From assembly GCF_042664795.1 (NCBI RefSeq), contig NZ_JBHTBN010000001.1, positions 806,001 to 870,000 of the forward strand: a stretch of 64,000 nt of DNA. The letters run 5' to 3'. The notes below the pieces were generated by a model that saw only the letters and a program-made list of their open reading frames with translations, ran no database searches and had not been told where the DNA came from. This document shows positions 17,755 to 26,179 of the stretch, one piece after another. Positions within the stretch are counted from its first letter, which is position 1. The number at the start of each line of letters is the position of its first letter. Origin of the DNA: Jejudonia soesokkakensis (GTDB lineage: Bacteria > Bacteroidota > Bacteroidia > Flavobacteriales > Flavobacteriaceae). The position numbers and the translations under genes are program-made.

Positions 17755-18867
17755 ATTAAAACAGAGAAAACATACAGGTTTATAGTAAGCGGTGGCGGTA
17801 CCGGAGGACACATCTATCCAGCCATTGCCATTGCAAACGAACTGAAATTACGCTACCCTAAAGCCGAATTTCTTTTTGTGGGCGCAAGTGATCGTATGGA
17901 AATGGAAAAAGTACCACAAAACGGGTATAAGATTGAAGGGCTTTGGATTGCAGGTTTACAACGTAAATTAACGCTAAAAAACCTACTATTTCCATTAAAA
18001 CTGGTTTCCAGTTTATTAAAATCTCGAAGTATTATCAAGAAATTTCAACCCGATGCAGCGATTGGAACCGGTGGCTATGCCAGTGCCCCTTTATTGAAAG
18101 TTGCAAGTAGTAAAAACATTCCGTGTTTAATACAGGAACAGAACAGTCACGCAGGAATTACAAATAAATGGCTGAGTAAAAATGTAGCTACCATTTGTAC
18201 GGCGTATGAAGGAATGGAGCGTTTTTTTCCTTCGGAAAAGATAGTGTTAACCGGAAATCCTGTACGCCAAGATTTACTGGATATCGCAAGTAAAAGAGCA
18301 GAAGCGCAGCAGTATTTTAAACTTGATGCTACAAAAAAAACCATATTAGTGCTGGGCGGAAGCTTAGGGGCGAGAAAGATAAATGAGTTGGTCGATGGCG
18401 TATTGCCCTTTTTAAAAGCAGAAGACATTCAGTTGATCTGGCAATGTGGAAAGTTATACGAGGACAAGTATATCTTAAAATCGGATGGAAAAATACAAGT
18501 GCATACATTTTTAAACAGGATGGATCTTGCTTATGCAGCTTCAGATATTATTATAAGCAGAGCAGGTGCTTTGTCGGTTTCAGAATTGTGTATTGTTGGG
18601 AAACCCGTGGTGTTTATTCCGTCGCCCAATGTTTCAGAAGACCATCAAACAAAAAATGCATTGGCTATTGCAGAAAAAGGCGCAGCGATCTTACTAAAAG
18701 AAAGTGAAGCAGATTCTAAATTTCAATCTGTAGTGAGTGACTTGCTGAAGGATGAACTCCTTCAGAAGAAACTTTCTTCAACTATTAAAAAACTAGCAAA
18801 ACCCAACGCTGCAAAAGATATTGCAGATGAGGTAGATAAATTAATACAAAATAATCACAAACACTAA
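17755..18867 (+). CDS. murG: UDP-GlcNAc:lipid I GlcNAc transferase MurG, ATT start
   Basis: 370 residues if it starts at ATT 17755. The essential N-terminal loop SGGGTGGHIYPA (residues 12-23) is encoded at 17788-17823, upstream of the first ATG (17878), so that ATG cannot be the real start. Between the in-frame ftsW stop (17740-17742) and this loop there is no ATG, GTG or TTG; the only near-start codon is ATT 17755, giving M-KTEKTYRF, which matches the usual MurG beginning. Later blocks IGTGGYASAP, QEQNSHAGITNK, GGSLGA and ISRAGALSVSEL are all present. Membrane-associated enzyme making lipid II. Confidence 0.94.
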   Translation: MKTEKTYRFIVSGGGTGGHIYPAIAIANELKLRYPKAEFLFVGASDRMEMEKVPQNGYKIEGLWIAGLQRKLTLKNLLFPLKLVSSLLKSRSIIKKFQPDAAIGTGGYASAPLLKVASSKNIPCLIQEQNSHAGITNKWLSKNVATICTAYEGMERFFPSEKIVLTGNPVRQDLLDIASKRAEAQQYFKLDATKKTILVLGGSLGARKINELVDGVLPFLKAEDIQLIWQCGKLYEDKYILKSDGKIQVHTFLNRMDLAYAASDIIISRAGALSVSELCIVGKPVVFIPSPNVSEDHQTKNALAIAEKGAAILLKESEADSKFQSVVSDLLKDELLQKKLSSTIKKLAKPNAAKDIADEVDKLIQNNHKH

Positions 18868-18871
18868 ACAG

Positions 18872-18891
18872 ATTCCCGCCTTCGCGGGCAT
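18872..18891. repeat. Solo hairpin repeat (ATTCCCGC-CTTC-GCGGG type) before murC
   Basis: CCCGC and GCGGG flank a CTTC loop; the outer bases ATT/CAT also nearly pair. It is the same family as the hairpins that bracket the GIY-YIG gene at 40393 and 40739 and the one before the tRNA at 25015. It ends 2 bp before the murC ATG, covering the place of the ribosome-binding site. Confidence 0.85.
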
Positions 18892-18893
18892 AT

Positions 18894-20246
18894 ATGAATA
18901 TACTTAAAAACATACAAAACATTTATTTCGTAGGCATTGGTGGCATAGGCATGAGTGCGCTGGCTCGCTTTGCGCTGCTGAAAGATGTGAAGGTTTTTGG
19001 ATATGATAAAACACCAACCAAGCTAACAAATGAGTTGGTAAACGAAGGAATGCAGATTACTTTTGAAGATGCTGTTTCAGAACTCCCTGAAGCTGTCTTG
19101 GATACCGCTACAACATTAATTGTATACACGCCTGCAATTCCTAAGCACAATAAAATATTGACCTACTTTCAGAATAACAACTACAATGTTATTAAGCGCG
19201 CCAAATTTCTGGGAGAGGTTACACGAGACACTTTATGTTTGGCGGTCGCCGGCACACACGGGAAAACAACTACTTCGGCTATTCTAGGTCATGTATTGGC
19301 TTCCTGTGATATGCCGGTCACTGCCTTTTTAGGTGGAATCGCAGAAAATTATCACTCTAATTTTATAAGTAAAGGAACCGAAATTTCGGTGGTGGAAGCA
19401 GATGAGTTTGACCGTTCTTTTTTAACCTTATCACCAGATATAGCCTGTGTTACGTCTATGGATGCAGATCATCTGGATATCTACGGAAACGCAGGCGAAA
19501 TAGAAAAATCCTTTGTCGCATTTTCAGAATTAATTAAAAATAAAGAGCATTTGCTATTTAAAAAAGGGTTGCCGCTAAAGGGTCAGGAAGTGGCTATTGA
19601 AGAGCCTGCTCACTTTGAAGCACAAAACGTACGTATAGAAAATGGAGGCTACCTTTTTGATTTAAAGACACCTAGTGCTACACTTAAAGATTTACAATTT
19701 TATATTCCCGGACATCATAACCTACACAATGCTGTAACAGCTTTAGGAATGGCACTTTTAGCAGGCTCCCCAGCCAAGTGCCTTCCTCAGGCTATTTCGA
19801 GTTTCAAAGGTGTCGAAAGGAGATTTTCGTACAAAATACGAAAAGATGACCTTGTTTTAATTGATGATTATGCACATCACCCAACCGAAATTAATGCATT
19901 GTTTCAGGCAGTAGCAGAGATGTACCCAACTGATAAAAAAGTGATTGTTTTTCAGCCACATTTATTTAGCAGAACCAGAGATTTTGCAGAAGGTTTTGCT
20001 GAAAGTTTGTCAAAATTTGATGAAGTGTTTTTGTTGGATATTTACCCGGCACGCGAAGAACCTTTAGAAGGAGTGACGTCACAATGGCTCCTTGAGTTGA
20101 TGCATGCTAGTGGAAAATTAATTAGTAAATCTGAAATTGCTTCGGCATTAAAAAAATCTGAATGTAAAATTAAATTGATAGTAGGCGCAGGTGATATAGG
20201 GGCAGAAGTAGATATAGTAACTAAAATTTTGAGCGATGAAGATTAA
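18894..20246 (+). CDS. murC: UDP-MurNAc:L-alanine ligase MurC
   Basis: 450 residues. First amino acid addition to UDP-MurNAc. N-terminal nucleotide fold FVGIGGIGMSALA (about 12-24), ATP loop GTHGKTTTSA near 119-128, EADEFDRSF, and the C-terminal block YAHHPTEI. Length is normal. A hairpin repeat occupies the region just before its start, which could lower or tune its translation relative to murG. It overlaps ftsQ by 11 bp. Confidence 0.97.
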   Translation: MNILKNIQNIYFVGIGGIGMSALARFALLKDVKVFGYDKTPTKLTNELVNEGMQITFEDAVSELPEAVLDTATTLIVYTPAIPKHNKILTYFQNNNYNVIKRAKFLGEVTRDTLCLAVAGTHGKTTTSAILGHVLASCDMPVTAFLGGIAENYHSNFISKGTEISVVEADEFDRSFLTLSPDIACVTSMDADHLDIYGNAGEIEKSFVAFSELIKNKEHLLFKKGLPLKGQEVAIEEPAHFEAQNVRIENGGYLFDLKTPSATLKDLQFYIPGHHNLHNAVTALGMALLAGSPAKCLPQAISSFKGVERRFSYKIRKDDLVLIDDYAHHPTEINALFQAVAEMYPTDKKVIVFQPHLFSRTRDFAEGFAESLSKFDEVFLLDIYPAREEPLEGVTSQWLLELMHASGKLISKSEIASALKKSECKIKLIVGAGDIGAEVDIVTKILSDED

Positions 20247-20952
20247 TTGGGGACTTATAAAATTTCTGGTACTCACAAGCCTAGTTGTGTTTCTTTTCAG
20301 TTTTACAAAAAAAAGAAATGCGACTCGAAATCTCTCAAAAATTGACATCGAATTTTTGGATGATAACGAGCCATTTATCACCAGAAGCACGGTTAATAAA
20401 TTGTTAATACAAAATCATGACAGTGTTACGGGTATCGTCAAAGAAGCCTTAGTTTTGAAGGAAGCCGAAGCCAGATTGAGAGAAAACAAGATGATTCGTG
20501 ACGCAGAAGTGTTCATCACGGTTGACGGCGTTTTAGGGGCAAGAATCGAGCAGCGGAATCCTATCGCAAGGGTTGCCGCGTCGAATGATTATTACCTTGA
20601 TGCCGATGGCAAAAACATGCCACTCTCGAGGGTGTATTCAGCAAGAGTGCCTATTGTAAGAATGAATTCAAAGGTAGAAGTGGGTGCTTTAACAACCTTG
20701 CTTTTAAAGATGAGAGATGATGATTTTATGAAGATGAGTGTGGTAGGCTTAAATGTTTCCAACGACGGATTGATAGAAATGCAACTTCGGAAGCAGGATT
20801 TTAAAATCATATTTGGGAAAGCTGAAAATATTGAAAAGAAGTTTCAGAATTTTAAAGCCTTTTATCAGAAAGCAAAAATGGATAGCACATTACAGAGTTA
20901 CAAAACGGTTGATTTACAATTTGGAAGTCAGGTAGTAGCTACAAAAAAATAA
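20236..20952 (+). CDS. ftsQ: Cell division protein FtsQ
   Basis: 238 residues. Short basic cytoplasmic end, one membrane helix at about 7-25, then a periplasmic POTRA-like region (SKIDIEFLDDNEPFITRSTVNKLL) and the FtsQ beta domain (RNPIARVAASNDYYLDADGKNMPLS). FtsQ recruits FtsL and FtsB to the septum. Position between murC and ftsA is the classic one. It overlaps murC and sits 5 bp before ftsA. Confidence 0.94.
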   Translation: MKINWGLIKFLVLTSLVVFLFSFTKKRNATRNLSKIDIEFLDDNEPFITRSTVNKLLIQNHDSVTGIVKEALVLKEAEARLRENKMIRDAEVFITVDGVLGARIEQRNPIARVAASNDYYLDADGKNMPLSRVYSARVPIVRMNSKVEVGALTTLLLKMRDDDFMKMSVVGLNVSNDGLIEMQLRKQDFKIIFGKAENIEKKFQNFKAFYQKAKMDSTLQSYKTVDLQFGSQVVATKK

Positions 20953-20957
20953 AGACT

Positions 20958-22292
20958 ATGGAACAAGAAAAGATCGCTGTAGGATTGGACATTGGAACGA
21001 CCAAGATTGTTGCCATGATTGGTAAGAAGAATGAGTACGGCAAGGTCGAGATATTGGGTATTGGAAAGTCTAAAAGCCTTGGCGTACATCGTGGTGTGGT
21101 TAATAACATTACACAGACCATTCAGTCGATACAGCAAGCGGTCCAAGATGCTGAAACCTCTTCTGGGATGAAGATCAATGATGTGGTCGTAGGGATTGCA
21201 GGGCAACATATTCGCAGTCTTCAACACAGCGATTACATTACCAGAAGTAATAGTGATGAAGTGATTGATGAAGCAGATATTGATCGTCTTTGTAATCAGG
21301 TGCATAAGCTCGTAATGTTACCTGGCGAAGAAATTATTCATGTATTACCTCAGGATTTTAAAGTAGATGGACAGGCCGAAATTAAGGAGCCTATCGGAAT
21401 GTACGGAGGAAGATTAGAAGCTAATTTTCATGTAGTTGTAGGGCAGGTGGCTTCTATTAAAAATATTGGGCGTTGTGTAAAAAGCGCAGGTCTGGAACTC
21501 AGCGGAATTACCCTCGAACCATTAGCTTCTGCAAATGCTGTTTTGAGTCAAGAAGAAAAAGAAGCTGGCGTTGCTTTAATTGATATTGGAGGAGGTACGA
21601 CCGACCTAGCCATTTTTAAAGATGGAATTATACGTCATACTGCGGTAATTCCTTTCGGTGGAAATGTGATTACTGAAGATATCAAGGAAGGTTGTAGTAT
21701 TATCGAAAAGCAAGCTGAATTGTTAAAGATAAAGTTTGGTAGTGCCTGGCCAGGAGAGAATAAAGATAATGAGATAGTTTCTATACCAGGATTACGCGGA
21801 CGTGAACCTAAAGAGATTACGTTAAAAAATCTATCTAAGATTATCCATGCCCGGGTCGTTGAAATTATTGAGCAGGTATATCTCGAAATTAAGAATTATG
21901 GGCATGAAGAACAGAAAAAGAAACTTATTGCAGGAATTGTATTAACGGGTGGTGGCGCGCAATTACAGCACTTAAAACAACTTGTTGAATACATCACAGG
22001 AATGGACACACGTATTGGGTATCCTAATGAGCATTTGGCTGGGGATAGCGATAGTGAAACAACCAGCCCATTGTATGCAACAGCTGTAGGGCTTGTTATG
22101 AATAGTTTAGAGAACAGAACAAAACCAGCCCAATCAATAGAAAACAAGGAAGAAACCGTACCACCAGAAATGGCAACCGATGAAGATGAAGTGATATTAG
22201 AAGAAGAAAAAGAGACTTCAGTGAAATCTGGGAAACGCTTTTTTGATAAATGGGCAGAGAAGTTTAAAGAGTTTTTAGACAATGCCGAATAA
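20958..22292 (+). CDS. ftsA: Cell division protein FtsA
   Basis: 444 residues, actin-like ATPase tethering FtsZ to the membrane. Phosphate-1 loop GLDIGTTKIVAMIG near 9-22, SHS2 insertion about 85-165, phosphate-2 IDIGGGTTDLAIF near 208, adenosine loop LTGGGAQLQHLKQL near 330. The C-terminus after an acidic linker (EEEKET) is amphipathic and basic-aromatic (KRFFDKWAEKFKEFL), fitting the membrane-binding helix. Confidence 0.97.
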   Translation: MEQEKIAVGLDIGTTKIVAMIGKKNEYGKVEILGIGKSKSLGVHRGVVNNITQTIQSIQQAVQDAETSSGMKINDVVVGIAGQHIRSLQHSDYITRSNSDEVIDEADIDRLCNQVHKLVMLPGEEIIHVLPQDFKVDGQAEIKEPIGMYGGRLEANFHVVVGQVASIKNIGRCVKSAGLELSGITLEPLASANAVLSQEEKEAGVALIDIGGGTTDLAIFKDGIIRHTAVIPFGGNVITEDIKEGCSIIEKQAELLKIKFGSAWPGENKDNEIVSIPGLRGREPKEITLKNLSKIIHARVVEIIEQVYLEIKNYGHEEQKKKLIAGIVLTGGGAQLQHLKQLVEYITGMDTRIGYPNEHLAGDSDSETTSPLYATAVGLVMNSLENRTKPAQSIENKEETVPPEMATDEDEVILEEEKETSVKSGKRFFDKWAEKFKEFLDNAE

Positions 22293-22358
22293 AAAAATTA
22301 AAAGAAAATAATAATAGATTTCCACGTAGCGGAAATAAACCTCACAAAAACAATAACT

Positions 22359-24449
22359 ATGAGCAGCAACACAGAATTTGACAACATTTCGTTCGATCTG
22401 CCAAAAAATCAATCTAACGTCATCAAGGTTATTGGTGTCGGCGGTGGCGGAAGCAATGCTATTAATCACATGTTTAATCAGGGGATTAAGGGCGTAGATT
22501 TCGTCATTTGCAATACAGATGCCCAAGCCCTTGAAAATAGCTCGGTACCTATCAAAATTCAATTAGGGGTAGATCTAACCGAAGGTCTTGGAGCAGGAGC
22601 CAATCCTAAGATAGGAGAACAATCTGCTGTGGAGAGCATGGCAGATATTAAAAGCATGTTAACGAGCAATACCAAAATGATTTTCATTACTGCGGGTATG
22701 GGCGGAGGAACAGGTACTGGTGCTGCGCCTATCATTGCTAAAATGGCAAGAGATATGGATATTCTAACTGTTGGGATTGTCACCATTCCGTTTCAGTTTG
22801 AAGGTAAAATACGAAACGATCAGGCATTAATTGGAGTTGAGAATTTACGTCAAAATGTAGATTCGTTAGTTGTCATCAACAATAATAAATTGCGTGAAGT
22901 GTATGGAAATCTAGGTTTTAAGGCTGGTTTTTCTAAAGCTGATGAAGTATTAGCTACTGCAGCTCGAGGTATTGCAGAGGTTATTACACATCATTATACT
23001 CAAAATATTGACCTTAGAGATGCAAAAACTGTATTGTCGAATAGCGGGACAGCAATTATGGGAAGTGCTACCGCAACTGGAGCTAACAGAGCTCACGAAG
23101 CAATAAGTAGAGCTTTAGACTCTCCATTGTTGAACGACAATAAAATCACAGGTGCTAAAAATGTACTCTTGTTAATTGTATCTGGAACCGAAGAAATCAC
23201 GATTGATGAAATTGGTGAGATAAGTGATCACATTCAGCAGGAAGCTGGTCATAGCGCTAATATTATTATGGGGGTTGGAGAAGACGACAGCTTGGAAGCC
23301 TCTATCTCTATTACAGTAATTGCCACAGGATTTGATGCAGAACAACAACATGAAATAACGAATACTGAAAGTAAAAAAATAATTCATACACTGGAAGAAG
23401 AACAAAAAGCAGAACAGGAATTATCGCCTAAGACAACAGCTTCACCAGTTCATTTACCTGTTGCTGAAAAAGTTGTACCAGTACCAGAGCCAATTATAAA
23501 GCATACTTTGTTTGAAGATGAAGAGGTAGCGGAAACACCTTCAGTAAAAAATATAGAAAGCAAAGTAACTGAAGCTCCCGCGACTCCAACTCTTCCATTT
23601 GAAGGATATATAGCTACTTCAGAACTGATAAAAAATATCAACGTAGAATACAATAATGTTGAAGTACACCATTTAGCCGAATTTGAGCAGTTGGTCATCA
23701 ATGAGATCGATGTAAACGATTTTGTGATTGTGACTCCTAAGAAAGAGCAGCCAATAAAAGAAGTAGCTGTGAAAAAGACAGAAGAATTTTCTATTGTAGA
23801 AAAGAAAACAGAAATAAAGAACACAAGAGAAGTGGCCGAAGAAGCAGACCAGATGTTAATGTTTGATATGCCTATGGCAGCTTCGGAAAAGAAAAAGGTT
23901 GAAACAAATTTTCAGGAATCAGAAGATGAATTTGAAATTATGACTTCTTCGGTTGAAGAAATTGAAGTTAAAGATCATATTGAAGTGGTGCCTGTGGATG
24001 AAGTTTCAAAAGAGGGCGTAAAACGGTACAGTCTTGATGATTATCAGGAAATAGAAGATAGTTTGATGCGTGCTAAACCTTCCAAGAAGAGTGAGGAACT
24101 TTCAGAAGAAGAAGAAATCGTATTTGAAACAAAAACTGTAGAAACTCCTTCGGAAACGGAAGAGGACGATAATGGTCCTATTGATCCAATGAATACTCCA
24201 ATTTCCAGATTATTAAGAGACCGAACTGAGGAGCGTAAGCGAAAGATGAAGGACTTCAACTATAAATTTAGGAACAGTGCTTCAAAGATTGACGATATTG
24301 AAAAGCAACCTGCGTACAAACGAGCAGGAATAGAATTAGACGATAAAAAAGCTAGTGACTCCGGATTGTCAAGAACTTCTGTCAATACAGACGATGACGA
24401 TATTGACTTGAGAAGTAACAATTCTTTTTTACATGATAATGTAGATTAA
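22359..24449 (+). CDS. ftsZ: Cell division GTPase FtsZ with long acidic tail
   Basis: 696 residues, almost twice the E. coli length. Residues 1 to about 330 are the tubulin-like GTPase: GVGGGGSNAINHM at 26-38, tubulin signature GGGTGTGAAP near 114, NNNKLREVYGN, and GVGEDDSLEASISITVIATGF at the end of the core. Residues about 335-660 are a low-complexity Glu/Val/Lys linker with little structure. The last residues (DIDLRSNNSFLHDNVD) look like the conserved peptide that binds FtsA. A long linker is usual in Bacteroidota. Last gene of the dcw operon. Confidence 0.97.
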   Translation: MSSNTEFDNISFDLPKNQSNVIKVIGVGGGGSNAINHMFNQGIKGVDFVICNTDAQALENSSVPIKIQLGVDLTEGLGAGANPKIGEQSAVESMADIKSMLTSNTKMIFITAGMGGGTGTGAAPIIAKMARDMDILTVGIVTIPFQFEGKIRNDQALIGVENLRQNVDSLVVINNNKLREVYGNLGFKAGFSKADEVLATAARGIAEVITHHYTQNIDLRDAKTVLSNSGTAIMGSATATGANRAHEAISRALDSPLLNDNKITGAKNVLLLIVSGTEEITIDEIGEISDHIQQEAGHSANIIMGVGEDDSLEASISITVIATGFDAEQQHEITNTESKKIIHTLEEEQKAEQELSPKTTASPVHLPVAEKVVPVPEPIIKHTLFEDEEVAETPSVKNIESKVTEAPATPTLPFEGYIATSELIKNINVEYNNVEVHHLAEFEQLVINEIDVNDFVIVTPKKEQPIKEVAVKKTEEFSIVEKKTEIKNTREVAEEADQMLMFDMPMAASEKKKVETNFQESEDEFEIMTSSVEEIEVKDHIEVVPVDEVSKEGVKRYSLDDYQEIEDSLMRAKPSKKSEELSEEEEIVFETKTVETPSETEEDDNGPIDPMNTPISRLLRDRTEERKRKMKDFNYKFRNSASKIDDIEKQPAYKRAGIELDDKKASDSGLSRTSVNTDDDDIDLRSNNSFLHDNVD

Positions 24450-24475
24450 ATACAATCGTATTTATTTTTATAAAG

Positions 24476-24512
24476 AAAACCTCCTATGTTTTATTCTGGG
24501 AGGTTTTTTTCT
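24476..24512 (+). terminator. Terminator of the dcw operon
   Basis: AAAACCTCC pairs with GGGAGGTTTT around a loop of about 12 bases, followed by seven T. It lies 27 bp after the ftsZ stop and before the yqeY promoter. Confidence 0.9.
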
Positions 24513-24522
24513 GAATTAATAG

Positions 24523-24530
24523 TATCTTTG
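24523..24530 (+). promoter_or_regulatory. -7 promoter element for the yqeY-like gene
   Basis: TATCTTTG, full match to TAnnTTTG followed by C, 22 bp before the ATG at 24553. The leader would be very short. Confidence 0.6.
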
Positions 24531-24552
24531 CGGCAATTAAAATTGAAACGCT

Positions 24553-25005
24553 ATGAGTTTATCTGAGGAGATCATGAAGGCAATGAAATTTGCAATGAAG
24601 AATAAAGATCAAAAGGCTTTACAAGCACTTCGGTCTGTGAAAAGTGCTATTTTATTAGCACAAACTGAAAGCGGTGCCAAGGAAGATTTAAATGAAGAAC
24701 AAGAAATAAAGATTCTTCAAAAATTGGTAAAACAGCGTAAAGATAGCGCTGCAATTTATAAGGAGCAGGGAAGAGAAGATCTTGCAACTCCAGAATTGGA
24801 AGAAGCTGAGGTTATAGCGAAGTTTTTACCAGAACAATTAAGTGAAGAAAAGGTTGAAGAAATTGTAGATGCTGTTATTGAACAAACCGGTGCGTCCTCT
24901 ATGGGTGATATGGGAAAAGTTATGGGCTTGGTCAATGGTAGAATTGGTGGACAAGCAGATGGAAAGACCATTTCCAGTATTGTAAAGAAAAAACTTTCAA
25001 ATTAA
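24553..25005 (+). CDS. GatB/YqeY-domain protein
   Basis: 150 residues, cytoplasmic. It matches the YqeY family: N-terminal EEIMKAMKFAMKNKDQKALQALRSVKSA, then EEQEIKILQKLVKQRKDSAAIYKEQGREDLA and the C-terminal MGKVMGLVNGRIGGQADGKTIS, a domain shared with the tail of the tRNA amidotransferase subunit GatB. Suggested role is in tRNA-dependent amino acid metabolism but it is not settled. It has its own promoter and is followed by a hairpin repeat and a tRNA gene. Confidence 0.92.
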   Translation: MSLSEEIMKAMKFAMKNKDQKALQALRSVKSAILLAQTESGAKEDLNEEQEIKILQKLVKQRKDSAAIYKEQGREDLATPELEEAEVIAKFLPEQLSEEKVEEIVDAVIEQTGASSMGDMGKVMGLVNGRIGGQADGKTISSIVKKKLSN

Positions 25006-25014
25006 AAGAAGGTG

Positions 25015-25034
25015 ATTCCCGTTATTGTGGGAAT
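25015..25034. repeat. Solo hairpin repeat directly before tRNA-Arg
   Basis: ATTCCC pairs with GGGAAT around GTTATTGT. It is the same palindrome class as those at 18872, 40393 and 40739 with a diverged loop. It ends 2 bp before the first base of the tRNA, so it lies in the 5' leader that RNase P removes. Confidence 0.7.
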
Positions 25035-25036
25035 AT

Positions 25037-25110
25037 GGCCGCGTGGCGCAACTGAATAGCGCATCAGATTTCGGCTCTGAGGGTTGGGGGTTTGAATCCC
25101 TCCGCGGTCA
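25037..25110 (+). tRNA. tRNA-Arg (anticodon TCG)
   Basis: 74 bases fold as a standard cloverleaf: acceptor GGCCGCG with CGCGGTC (one G-T pair), D stem GCGC/GCGC, anticodon stem TCAGA/TCTGA with loop TTTCGGC (anticodon TCG, reading CGN Arg codons), 5-base variable loop, T stem GGGGG/CCCTC with loop TTTGAAT. The discriminator base is A and CCA is not encoded. Confidence 0.95.
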
Positions 25111-25121
25111 CTATATATAAA

Positions 25122-25150
25122 GAACCACGCTGGAAAAGCGTGGTTTTTTG
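25122..25150 (+). terminator. Terminator after tRNA-Arg
   Basis: AACCACGC pairs with GCGTGGTT around TGGAAAA, followed by a T run. It is 11 bp after the tRNA. Confidence 0.88.
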
Positions 25151-25199
25151 TATAAACTTTGAAAGATGTAGAGGCTCCAATAGCAGTATTTAAGTTAAT

Positions 25200-25613
25200 C
25201 TAATGGGGTAGGTATTTTTTTAAGATACCATACAGTAGCGTGCCGAGTAAAGCTCCCAGAATTACAATCCAAATTGAAAGGTACCCAGCGCCAGCCAATA
25301 CATACATAGGTCCAGGGCATGCTCCCGCAAGGGCCCAACCCAGTCCAAAAATAATACCGCCTATCAAATATCGTGTGACTCCTTTATCTTTAGGCTGTAA
25401 ACTCATATCGCTTCCATCCATTGGTTTTATATTTCTTCTTTTAATTATTTGAACGCCAAGTACTCCAAGTACCAAAGCTGAACCAATGATGCCGTACATA
25501 TGAAAACTCCCAAACTGAAACATTTCATAAATTCGAAACCAAGAAGCAGCTTCCGATTTGAACATGACTATTCCGAAGAAAATACCAATAGCTAAATAGG
25601 TGATGTATTTCAT
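25200..25613 (-). CDS. YeeE/YedE-family sulfur transporter half, smaller subunit
   Basis: 137 residues with about four membrane helices. The GACPGPMYVLAGAG block near residues 97-110 is the conserved Cys-bearing motif of YeeE/YedE proteins, which carry thiosulfate or related sulfur compounds across the inner membrane. Together with the 186-residue neighbour it makes up the usual two-part transporter found in many Bacteroidota. It follows that gene after 2 bp and is last in the sulfur operon on the minus strand. Confidence 0.88.
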   Translation of the reverse strand: MKYITYLAIGIFFGIVMFKSEAASWFRIYEMFQFGSFHMYGIIGSALVLGVLGVQIIKRRNIKPMDGSDMSLQPKDKGVTRYLIGGIIFGLGWALAGACPGPMYVLAGAGYLSIWIVILGALLGTLLYGILKKYLPH

Positions 25614-25615
25614 AT

Positions 25616-26176
25616 TTAAAATAATAAAGGATAAATTAAGTGCACCATGATTAGTCCACCAATAAAGAAACCAATCACAGCGATAAAGGATGGAAGCTGT
25701 AAATTACTTAATCCGGAAATAGCATGGCCTGATGTGCAACCACCAGCATATCGTGCGCCAAAACCAACTAAAAGTCCACCCATTAATAGGATTGCAATTA
25801 CAAAAGGTTGCGATACTACTTCTGCAGAAAATAGTTCGGGTGGAAGATAACTATCCCCGGCACTATTTATAGAATAATCTGTAGCAAGTTGTTGAGCCAC
25901 TACTGGATTGATTTCAACCGTATTGTTACTCATATAATTGGAAGCAATAAAACCACCAATAATCGCCCCCAAAACTACAGTAAGATTCCATCGATCTGAT
26001 TTCCAATCAAATTTAAAGAAATCTGCTGCTTTTCCAGCTCCCGCTGCAGCACAAACTGTTCTTAAATTTGATGACATTCCAAATTGTTTGCCAACGAGTA
26101 ACAATAAAAACATCACCAATGCTATTAAAGGCCCGGCTACATACCATGGCCAAGGTTCATAGATCCAATTCATCAA
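25616..26176 (-). CDS. YeeE/YedE-family sulfur transporter half, larger subunit
   Basis: 186 residues, about four membrane helices. The signature GGCTSGHAISGLS near residue 145-157 carries the conserved Cys. An extra soluble loop (about 80-115) lies between helices. Probable role: movement of thiosulfate or another reduced sulfur species through the inner membrane, with the 137-residue partner. Start could be either of two adjacent ATG codons (26176 or 26173). It begins 3 bp after the CstB-like gene ends, supporting a shared transcript. Confidence 0.88.
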   Translation of the reverse strand: MMNWIYEPWPWYVAGPLIALVMFLLLLVGKQFGMSSNLRTVCAAAGAGKAADFFKFDWKSDRWNLTVVLGAIIGGFIASNYMSNNTVEINPVVAQQLATDYSINSAGDSYLPPELFSAEVVSQPFVIAILLMGGLLVGFGARYAGGCTSGHAISGLSNLQLPSFIAVIGFFIGGLIMVHLIYPLLF

Positions 26177-26179
26177 GAA

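Noticed and set aside
17878..18867. murG beginning at the ATG 17878
   Set aside because: It would remove the GGGTGGH loop and first strand needed for activity; homologous sequence continues upstream in frame.
25037..25110. Integration hot spot at tRNA-Arg with an island
   Set aside because: Downstream genes (sulfur operon) show no integrase and no repeat of the tRNA end; only a short hairpin is attached.
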